From positions 1 through 64,000 of the forward strand of contig CALOGB020000119.1 of NCBI GenBank assembly GCA_942636505.2: a DNA stretch of 64,000 bases, in the 5' to 3' direction. A model generated the notes under the pieces. The model ran no database searches. It saw only the letters and a list, made by a program, of their open reading frames with translations, and was not told where the DNA came from. Source of the stretch: an uncultured bacterium. GTDB taxonomy: Bacteria > Pseudomonadota > Alphaproteobacteria > Sphingomonadales > Sphingomonadaceae. The position numbers and the translations under genes are program-made. Shown piece after piece: positions 8,039 through 15,097 of this stretch. Numbering within the stretch: the first letter of the stretch is position 1; every line of letters starts with the position of its first letter.

Positions 8039-10581
8039 CCACCGAGAGCACCCAATATATCGCGCCCGACCAGAACGATCCCGCTGTCCGCAAGGCGCAG
8101 GAAGATCGCCTGCGCGAAGTGTGGAAACCACCCTCCGGCTGGTTCTTCCGCTGGACCGACGTCAACAACAACCGGATCGGCGTGTGGTACACGCTGACGG
8201 CGTTCGGCTTCATGCTGTTCGCAGGCGTGCTTGCGCTGATCATGCGCACGCAGCTGGCAGTACCGAACAACGATTTCGTCACGGCGAACACGTTCAACCA
8301 GCTGTTCACGCTGCACGGCTCGATGATGATGTTCCTGTTCGCGGTGCCAATGTTCGAGGCGGTGTCGATCATCCTGCTGCCGCAGCTACTTGGCGCGCGC
8401 GACCTGCCGTTCCCGCGACTGTCGGGGTTCGGATATTGGAGCTTCCTGATCGGCGGCGTGTTCGTGTCGGGCTCGATCTTCTTCGACGCGGCGCCCGATG
8501 GCGGCTGGTTCATGTACCCGCCACTGACGACGCGGACCGATCTGAGCGGGCTCGGCGCGGATATCTGGATGCTGGGCTTGAGCTTCATCGAGGTGTCGTC
8601 GGTCGCCGCCGCGGTCGAGCTGATCGTCGGCGTGTTGAAGTGCCGCCCGCCGGGCATGCGGCTCAACCTGATGCCGCTCTACGCCTGGTACATCCTGGTC
8701 GTCGCGGTGATGATCCTGTTCGCCTTCCCGCCGCTGATCGCCGGCGACGTGCTGTTCGAGATGGAGCGGCTGCTGAACTGGCCGTTCTTCAACGCAGAGA
8801 AGGGCGGCGACCCGCTGCTGTGGCAGCACCTGTTCTGGATCTTCGGCCACCCCGAGGTCTACATCGTCTTCCTGCCGTCGATCGCGCTGTTCGCGATGCT
8901 GATCCCGACCTTCGCGCAGCGGCACCTGCTCGGCTATCCGTGGATCGTGCTGGCCGCGGTCGGTACCGCGTTCCTGAGCTTCGGACTGTGGGTCCACCAC
9001 ATGTTCACGACCGGGCTGCCGAAGATCAGCCTCGCCTTCTTCGCCGCAGCGTCGGAAGCGGTGGCGATCCCGACCGGCGTGCAGATCTTCGTGTTCATCG
9101 CGACGCTCTGGGCGGGCAACGTCAAGAAATCGACGCCGCTGCTGTACGCGAGCGGGAGCCTGGCGGTGTTCGTGATCGGCGGCCTGACCGGCGTGATGGT
9201 GGCCGTGGCCCCGTTCGACTGGCAGGCGCACGATACGTATTTTATCGTCGCGCATCTCCACTACGTGCTGATCGGCGGCACGCTGCTGCCGCTGTTCGCC
9301 GGGCTGTATTATTACTGGCCGCTGGTGACGGGGAAGAAGCTGAGCGACAAGCTCGGGCGGATCGCGTTCTGGATCATGTTCGTGGGGATGAACCTGACCT
9401 TCTTCCCGATGCATCTGTCGGGCCTGCTCGGGATGCCGCGGCGCGTATTCACCTATCCGGAAGAGCTGGGGATCGGCGGGCTCAACCTCGCCTCGACGAT
9501 CGGGTCGTACATGTTCGCGACTGGCGTGCTGATCGTCTGCATCGACCTCGCGCTGTCGCCGCGTCGCCCGAAGGCCCCGCGCAATCCTTGGAACGCCGGC
9601 ACGCTCGAATGGCTCGCGCTGCCCGACGACGAGGATTGGGGCGTGCGCTCGGTCCCGCTGATCGAGAGCCGCTATCCGATCTGGGACCAGAAGAACTTCG
9701 TCCAGAAGGTCGACGAGGGTCGCTTCTTCCTGCCTGACGCGGAGGAGATGCGGCGCGAGTCGATCATCACCACCGTGCTCGATGCTCGCCCCCTCCAGGT
9801 GATCCGCCTCGGTACGCCGAGCGTGAAGCCGATGATGACCGCGGTTGCGCTGGCGGGCGTGTTCATCCTGACAACCTACCATCTCTACATCTGGTCGGCG
9901 GTCAGCGGCGTCGCGACGCTTGCCTGTGTGCTCTGGTGGTTGTGGACCGGCACCGCCGAGATCCCCGAAAAGCCGACCAAGCATATCGGCCATGGCATCG
10001 AGGTGCCGCTCTATACCTCGGGGCCATCGGCGCCGGGCTGGTGGGCGATGTTCATCACGATGATGGCGGACGCGACCGCGTTTTCGGGGTTGGTGTTCGG
10101 CTATTTCTTCTTCTGGACGATCCACAACGACTTCCCGCCGAGCGGTGTCGGGCTGAACGGGCCGGGCGTGTTCTGGCCGATGGTCGCGCTGGCGCTGACG
10201 CTCACCGGCTGGGCCGCGACAGTTGGCGCGCGCGAAGTGCACCGCCGCGGCAACGTCGGTGCGGGTCGCGCGCTGCTGGTCGTCGGGATCGTCGCGACGC
10301 TGTCGAGCCTGTTCGCCGGGCTCGCCGGGCCGTGGTATTCGGGGCTCGATCCCGAACTTCACGTCTATCCCGCGATCGTCTGGACGCTGGCGATCTGGAC
10401 GGCGGTCCACGCCGCGATCGGGGTCATCATGCAAGCCTACACGCTCGCGCGCAGCCTCGCGGGGAAGATGACGCCGGTCTATGACGCGGACCTGCGCAAC
10501 ATCACCGTGTACCATCACTTCCTCGCGCTGACCGGGATCGTGACGTTCTGCACGATCGGCCTGTTTCCGGGTGTCGCATGA
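8035..10581 (+). CDS. ctaD: Cytochrome c oxidase, fused subunits I and III
   Basis: 848 residues. The N-terminal 540 or so form the haem-copper oxidase subunit I: haem a ligand His94 (TLHGSMM), CuB His272 with cross-link Tyr276 (GHPEVY), CuB His321-His322 (HHMFTTG), haem a3/a ligands His407 and His409 (HLHY). The Glu of GHPEV is typical of A1-type proton pumps with a D channel. After a linker rich in charged residues (about 545-620) the rest is a subunit III-like bundle of about seven helices (WWAMFITMMADATAFSG, WAATVGAREVHRRGN). Fusions of this kind occur in Thermus caa3. ATGA overlap with ctaC fixes the start. Confidence 0.94.
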   Translation: MTTESTQYIAPDQNDPAVRKAQEDRLREVWKPPSGWFFRWTDVNNNRIGVWYTLTAFGFMLFAGVLALIMRTQLAVPNNDFVTANTFNQLFTLHGSMMMFLFAVPMFEAVSIILLPQLLGARDLPFPRLSGFGYWSFLIGGVFVSGSIFFDAAPDGGWFMYPPLTTRTDLSGLGADIWMLGLSFIEVSSVAAAVELIVGVLKCRPPGMRLNLMPLYAWYILVVAVMILFAFPPLIAGDVLFEMERLLNWPFFNAEKGGDPLLWQHLFWIFGHPEVYIVFLPSIALFAMLIPTFAQRHLLGYPWIVLAAVGTAFLSFGLWVHHMFTTGLPKISLAFFAAASEAVAIPTGVQIFVFIATLWAGNVKKSTPLLYASGSLAVFVIGGLTGVMVAVAPFDWQAHDTYFIVAHLHYVLIGGTLLPLFAGLYYYWPLVTGKKLSDKLGRIAFWIMFVGMNLTFFPMHLSGLLGMPRRVFTYPEELGIGGLNLASTIGSYMFATGVLIVCIDLALSPRRPKAPRNPWNAGTLEWLALPDDEDWGVRSVPLIESRYPIWDQKNFVQKVDEGRFFLPDAEEMRRESIITTVLDARPLQVIRLGTPSVKPMMTAVALAGVFILTTYHLYIWSAVSGVATLACVLWWLWTGTAEIPEKPTKHIGHGIEVPLYTSGPSAPGWWAMFITMMADATAFSGLVFGYFFFWTIHNDFPPSGVGLNGPGVFWPMVALALTLTGWAATVGAREVHRRGNVGAGRALLVVGIVATLSSLFAGLAGPWYSGLDPELHVYPAIVWTLAIWTAVHAAIGVIMQAYTLARSLAGKMTPVYDADLRNITVYHHFLALTGIVTFCTIGLFPGVA

Positions 10582-10979
10582 CAGAGCCCAAGTCTGACCG
10601 GAAACATTGGGCGCGCGACCTGAAGGTGACACTGTGGACGCTGATCGTCCCGCCGACGATCTGGGCGGTGCATTTCCTGTTCTGCTATCTGTGGGTCGCG
10701 GTGACGTGTGCGAAATCGTCGAGGCCGGGGACGGCATTGACCGGCTTCCCGCTCGCGACGCTGATCGCGACGATCGTCGCGCTGCTGGGAATCGTCGCGG
10801 CGGGCTATATCGCGCGCGTCCAGTCGGAGACGCCCGGCGATCCGGCGCCGCACGAGCAGGGCACCGCCATCGACCGCCTCCGCTTCCTCGCGCTGTCGAC
10901 GCGGTTGCTGGCCGGGCTGAGCTTCGTCGCGGTGATCTTCACGGCCTTGCCCGTCATCATGTTCGGCGACTGCCGATGA
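10578..10979 (+). CDS. Small membrane protein of oxidase operon, unknown
   Basis: 133 residues, three hydrophobic segments (about 18-45, 57-78, 108-130) and a short charged linker. It lies between the fused oxidase subunit and ctaG, overlapping both by four bases, so it is almost certainly made with the oxidase. It may act as a small structural subunit (a functional counterpart of subunit IV) or as an assembly factor. I see no metal-binding motif and do not recognise the family. Confidence 0.7.
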   Translation: MTEPKSDRKHWARDLKVTLWTLIVPPTIWAVHFLFCYLWVAVTCAKSSRPGTALTGFPLATLIATIVALLGIVAAGYIARVQSETPGDPAPHEQGTAIDRLRFLALSTRLLAGLSFVAVIFTALPVIMFGDCR

Positions 10980-11596
10980 GGCGCGCGAGCCTCGCACTGG
11001 GCGCCGTGCTAGTCCCGCTCGGTTGGGCCTCCGCCGCAGCGCCGCTCGGGATGGTCGGTCACATGGCCGGACACATGATAGCCGTTGCCGTCGCCGCGCC
11101 GTTCCTGGCGTACGGGATCGCCGGCGGCTGTTTCGACCCTGCCGAGCGCTGGCCCGCGGTGGTGACCCCGCTCGCAATGTCGCTGGTCGAACTCGTCGTC
11201 GTCTGGCTCTGGCACCTCCCCGCGTTGAGGCTCCGCGTCGACATGCAACCGCTCGCGCTGCTCATCGAACAAGCGAGCTTCCTCATTGCCGGCGTCCTTC
11301 TCTGGAGCGCGGTGCTCGGCACACGCCTCGGCGGTGCGACAGACCGTCGCGCGTCGGGCGTTGCCGCCTTGCTGCTGACGTCGATGCACATGACCTTGCT
11401 CGGAGCGCTGATCGGCCTCGCCCCGCGCCCCCTCTACGCGATGATGGCGATGCACCCGGCGACACACGGCCTAGACGTGCTCGAAGACCAGCAACTCGGC
11501 GGCGTCGTCATGCTGATGGTCGGCGCGGCGAGCTATTTCCTTGGCGGGCTCGCGATGCTCGGCGGATTGTTGAAGACACGGAGCGCGACCGCATGA
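10976..11596 (+). CDS. ctaG: Cytochrome c oxidase assembly protein, caa3-type CtaG
   Basis: 206 residues, mostly membrane helices, with conserved histidines placed as in the caa3_CtaG family (MVGHMAGHM, VVWLWHLPAL, SMHMTLLGALIGL, MAMHPATHGLDVLEDQQLGG). These proteins help build the CuB site. The ATG overlaps the preceding stop, and the stop overlaps the ATG of the cytochrome gene. Its presence with a caa3-type oxidase agrees with the family's name and distribution. Haem A synthesis genes and a SURF1 gene are not in this operon. Confidence 0.85.
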   Translation: MRRASLALGAVLVPLGWASAAAPLGMVGHMAGHMIAVAVAAPFLAYGIAGGCFDPAERWPAVVTPLAMSLVELVVVWLWHLPALRLRVDMQPLALLIEQASFLIAGVLLWSAVLGTRLGGATDRRASGVAALLLTSMHMTLLGALIGLAPRPLYAMMAMHPATHGLDVLEDQQLGGVVMLMVGAASYFLGGLAMLGGLLKTRSATA

Positions 11597-12621
11597 CGAT
11601 CCGGATTACCTGGGCGCGCGCCGCCGCCGCCATCGTCGCGCTCGCGCTGGCGGGGCTGTTGTTCGCCTGGTCGGGCGTGTTCAACATCGCCGCGTCGTCG
11701 GGCCATTGGAAGATCACCGACTGGTTCCTCCACTGGACGATGCGCAACTCGGTCCGCACGCACGCGGCGTTCAGCGCGCCCGACGATCCCAAGGCGAACG
11801 AGGGTCTCATCAGTGCCGCCGGCCTGTTCAAGGCAAGCTGCGCCTCGTGCCACGGCGCCCCCGGCGTCCGCCCCCTGCCCGTGATGCAGGCCGCGACGCC
11901 CCCTGCCCCCAACCTCTCGGTCAACGCGCGCAAGTGGACCGACAAGCAGATCTTCTGGATTCTCAAGCACGGCGTCAAATACACTGGCATGCCCGGTTGG
12001 GCGGCGAAGGACCGCGACGACGAAGTCCGCCGCATGGTCGCCTTCGTCCGCCTGCTGCCGGAAATGTCGCCCGCGACCTATCGCTCGTTGACCGAGGTGC
12101 CGGGTGTCACGGATGCCAAGATCGTCACCTGCGCCGGCTGTCACGGTGCAGACGGCCGGGGGCGCGGCCAGCCCGACATGCCCGTGCTCGGTGGCCAGAG
12201 TCCCGCGTATCTCCGCGCGGCGCTGGAGGCCTATGCGACTGGAAAGCGGCAGAGCGCGGTGATGGCGAACGCCTCCGCGACGCTGACGCCCGAGGACATG
12301 ACGCGCCTCGCGGATCACTTCGCGGCGATGCCGGGGATCGGCGGCGTCACGCCATCGGGATCGACCGCGGCGGCCCGGATCGACCGCGAGGGGTTGCCGA
12401 AGGTGCAGCTCCCCGCCTGCTCGAGCTGCCACGCCCCCGGCAAACCCTACCCGGTGCTCGCCGGCCAGCGCGCAAGCTACATCGCACAACGCCTACGCAA
12501 CTGGCGCGGTGAGGAGACGGTGGTCGACGCGCGGAAGTCCCAATCGACGATGCCGGTGATCGCGCGTCGTATCCCGGAGGATATGATCGATTCGCTTGCG
12601 CAGTATCTCGCAGGTCGCTGA
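11593..12621 (+). CDS. Membrane-anchored cytochrome c with three haem sites
   Basis: 342 residues. An N-terminal membrane anchor (about 8-28, no clear cleavage site) precedes three CxxCH haem c sites: CASCH (83-87), CAGCH (180-184) and CSSCH (276-280). Likely axial Met residues follow each (for example TGMPGW, STMPVI). The second and third domains resemble cytochrome c4 halves; the first resembles cytochrome c subunits that feed oxidases from membrane dehydrogenases. As the last gene of the operon it is a plausible direct electron donor to the caa3 oxidase. ATGA overlap with ctaG sets the start. Confidence 0.88.
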   Translation: MTIRITWARAAAAIVALALAGLLFAWSGVFNIAASSGHWKITDWFLHWTMRNSVRTHAAFSAPDDPKANEGLISAAGLFKASCASCHGAPGVRPLPVMQAATPPAPNLSVNARKWTDKQIFWILKHGVKYTGMPGWAAKDRDDEVRRMVAFVRLLPEMSPATYRSLTEVPGVTDAKIVTCAGCHGADGRGRGQPDMPVLGGQSPAYLRAALEAYATGKRQSAVMANASATLTPEDMTRLADHFAAMPGIGGVTPSGSTAAARIDREGLPKVQLPACSSCHAPGKPYPVLAGQRASYIAQRLRNWRGEETVVDARKSQSTMPVIARRIPEDMIDSLAQYLAGR

Positions 12622-12788
12622 ATTACCGCAGAGGCCGCGCCGTCGACTCGTACAAGTTTGTCGCCTCATGCCTACGCGTGCCTGGGATCATAGTTTAGTG
12701 CTTGCCCCCCGGAAGACAGTCTCGAAGCTTCTCAGCCGCGTATTGGCTTTCCCAAATAAGTCCACAGTTGGTCGCGTCGCGGCGCCAC

Positions 12789-14009
12789 CTAGCTGTCTGC
12801 AGGAGCCAGGTGTGAAACGAGCCGCCGGGAAAATGTGGCGGCGGGACACACTAGGCTCGCGCAACCTGGAATCCTCAGCGCTACGAGCGAAGCGGATTGC
12901 CCGAGCCCCCGGAGGGTCTCGGGCGACTGGGTGCGGTACGACACCCGCACGAACCGGGCACCGGTGCTTGCGTCACGCAGGCGTTCGATCAATAGCGCCC
13001 CGCCCGGCGGAACGTCGTTGGTAGCATAGCCCGGCGCTTTCAGATCGACCCGAAGCGCGGCGGCGAGCGCCGTGACGTTGGTGTCATGCCCCATGAATAC
13101 CGTCAGCCGCGGTCCCGTCGACGACAAGTATGCCAGCACCTCGCGGCCGAGCACGGCGGCTTGATGCGCGGCCATATAGGGCGGATGCGTGTACACGGCG
13201 AACAAGGCGGCATGCAGCGCGCCGAGCTGCTCGATAGTCGCAGGTTTCGCGCGGCCCCAGCCAACGCTTTCGCGTCGCAGACCCTCGACCTCCTGCAGCA
13301 GCAGTACCTGCGCAATACCGGAGGCGGCGCGGATCGGCCCCGCCAGCACGAGATCGTGGCCATCGGCGCTCGCGCTGACCGCCGGCGTGCCAGCAGGGAC
13401 GCATCCCCGCTCCACCGACGTGCAGCCAAGCACTTGATCGAGGCGCGCGAGCGCAGCGCCGTGACGTCGGGCGAGTGCCGCCATGCCGCCCGTCTCACGG
13501 TTGATGGATGCAATCCCTACGCGCGCGTCGAAGGCCGTCGCCCGTGCACGCAAGGGTTCGAAGATCGCGTCCGCGGTACCGAGGGGTTTGTGTTCGATGA
13601 CGAGATCGCAGCCGGGCGCAAGTCCCTCCGCATAGGCCCGCCCGCTCGCGATCGTCCGATCGGAACTGTTCGATCTGATCCGAACGACACTCGCCGGACA
13701 CCCGTTTAGCGTCATCAACCCGCGCGCCGCGAGCAACCGTCGGTCGTACGCCGCCACCTGTTCGAGGGCCCGCACGCCATGCGGGGTGATCCGGCTCTCG
13801 GCCACAGGCCAGGCCGGCCACGGTGCGCCGGTGCGGGTGTCCAACGGCACCTCGCCGTCGAGCGGCGCGCGGATGCCGTGGCGCATGACCAGCACTGCCC
13901 GCTCGACCACCAGGACGCGCTTCGGCGCGGCGCTGGCGATCGAGCCGATCAGCAGCGCGGCGACGGCACCCAGGGCCCCGAAACCACGCGACGTCAAGTT
14001 GCACCTCAT
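12789..14009 (-). CDS. Secreted histidine acid phosphatase / phytase-like
   Basis: 406 residues with a signal peptide (GAVAALLIGSIASA). The catalytic RHGIRAP motif is at 43-49 (nucleophile His44) and the proton-donor HD pair lies in FMGHDTNV near residue 310, the two signatures of histidine acid phosphatases (AppA phytase and glucose-1-phosphatase type). The acidic and cysteine residues present (NGC, PGCD, GCTSVERGC) suggest disulphides. It would release phosphate from phosphomonoesters, perhaps inositol phosphates, in the periplasm. The ATG overlaps the stop of the PI-PLC gene, making it the third gene of the operon. The longer open frame upstream to 14441 is an out-of-phase reading of that gene. 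Confidence 0.85.
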   Translation of the reverse strand: MRCNLTSRGFGALGAVAALLIGSIASAAPKRVLVVERAVLVMRHGIRAPLDGEVPLDTRTGAPWPAWPVAESRITPHGVRALEQVAAYDRRLLAARGLMTLNGCPASVVRIRSNSSDRTIASGRAYAEGLAPGCDLVIEHKPLGTADAIFEPLRARATAFDARVGIASINRETGGMAALARRHGAALARLDQVLGCTSVERGCVPAGTPAVSASADGHDLVLAGPIRAASGIAQVLLLQEVEGLRRESVGWGRAKPATIEQLGALHAALFAVYTHPPYMAAHQAAVLGREVLAYLSSTGPRLTVFMGHDTNVTALAAALRVDLKAPGYATNDVPPGGALLIERLRDASTGARFVRVSYRTQSPETLRGLGQSASLVALRIPGCASLVCPAATFSRRLVSHLAPADS

Positions 14010-15097
14010 GGTTGCAGGCTGCAACCGCCACGCACACGCACCGGACTGCAGCGCGCCATCGCCTTGCCCGGCAACGTTACCGCGAAGCCGACGTGCAGCG
14101 GGTCGGGTGCGCCAGGGTAATAGTCGGTGCTGACCGCCTGCGCGCCACTCGCCATCGCGGCGTTCGCCTTGGCATAGTCGCGACTTCGGGCTTCCACCGT
14201 GCCGGCGTCGGTGCGGGTGCGAACGATCACGCCCTCGCCGACCAAGCGCCGGATCCGCTCGCCATCGATCAGCGGGTCCTGGACGATCTGGATGGCGGAC
14301 TCGGGCTGGTCGTCCGGGTACCAGCCGAACATTGCCCGACTGGCGAGCGAAGGATGGCCGGCGCGGTAGACATCCGACACTGCCTTGCGCACGTCGAGCA
14401 GAACGTAGATCCGCCCCCTCGCCGCCGCCAATGTCGGCCATCCCCGCGTATGTACCGCTTCGCGCAGGCTCGCTGCCGTACCACGCATCTCGTCCGGCGT
14501 GATCAGACGCTTACCCGGCAGCACGGATCGGATCTCGCCGTCGAGCGCATCGAGCAGAGCCTCGTCATCCAGCGGTATCGGACTGCTGATCTCCGGCCGC
14601 TGCGACGGCGTGTCGGCGGCGTTGATGGTGATCATGATTGGCAGATGCCGCGGGTGCGCGCGCGACCAGCGGTTCACTTCGCCGAGGCACCGGACCAGAG
14701 TCACGCAGGTACTGATATAATCCACGTCGGGGATGTGGAAGACCTTGTACCCGGGCTTGAGCATCGCCGCACGATCGAAGCTCGTCGTTTCGCCTGCCGC
14801 CTTTGCCCACGCCTCGCCCTTGGGCGACGCATACCGCCCGCCCTGGGGGTCGGCGAAGATATCGATCTCGATCTGGCGCACCCCGCGGTCGAGTTGCTGC
14901 GCGAGCGGCAGGTGGTAATAATCCAGCCCTTCCGCCATCCGCGGCTCGGCGGCACGAATCTTCGCCATCACGGCGGTCGGGATCCGTGCCTTGAAGCTGT
15001 TGTGCGAGCCGACCACCTGGATGTCGTTCATTGCCCGTTGTGCCGTAGCGCCGGTCGAAACCAGCGCGGCGACGGCGATTAGCATAGACCTGAGCAT
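14006..15097 (-). CDS. Secreted PI-PLC-like phosphodiesterase (Ca2+-dependent type)
   Basis: 363 residues with a signal peptide (LIAVAALVSTGATAQ). It belongs to the PLC-like phosphodiesterase TIM-barrel family: GSHNSFK with catalytic His32, the metal/acid segment RQIEIDIF, then KVFHIPDVDYIST with the second histidine. Later pieces, MITINA and ARGRIYVLLDV, are the inner strands of the barrel. Homologues are annotated as calcium-dependent phosphoinositide-specific phospholipase C. It is the middle gene between a TonB receptor and a histidine acid phosphatase, overlapping both, so the three likely act in one pathway. The natural substrate is unknown; inositol-containing lipids or glycerophosphodiesters are possible. 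Confidence 0.8.
   Translation of the reverse strand: MLRSMLIAVAALVSTGATAQRAMNDIQVVGSHNSFKARIPTAVMAKIRAAEPRMAEGLDYYHLPLAQQLDRGVRQIEIDIFADPQGGRYASPKGEAWAKAAGETTSFDRAAMLKPGYKVFHIPDVDYISTCVTLVRCLGEVNRWSRAHPRHLPIMITINAADTPSQRPEISSPIPLDDEALLDALDGEIRSVLPGKRLITPDEMRGTAASLREAVHTRGWPTLAAARGRIYVLLDVRKAVSDVYRAGHPSLASRAMFGWYPDDQPESAIQIVQDPLIDGERIRRLVGEGVIVRTRTDAGTVEARSRDYAKANAAMASGAQAVSTDYYPGAPDPLHVGFAVTLPGKAMARCSPVRVRGGCSLQP

Noticed and set aside
8386-10737. 783-residue minus-strand frame opposite ctaD
   Set aside because: It is full of Arg, His, Asp and Gln in the pattern of antisense to GC-rich membrane-protein coding; the plus strand has all oxidase ligands.
12786-12812. Hairpin CACCTAGCT...AGCCAGGTG as a bidirectional terminator
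   Set aside because: One mismatch, overlaps the stop of the phosphatase gene, and has no T tract on either side; left as unproven.
12596-13024. Plus-strand 142-residue frame after the three-haem cytochrome
   Set aside because: Starts inside the cytochrome gene, runs into the antisense of the phosphatase, and has no protein-like pattern.
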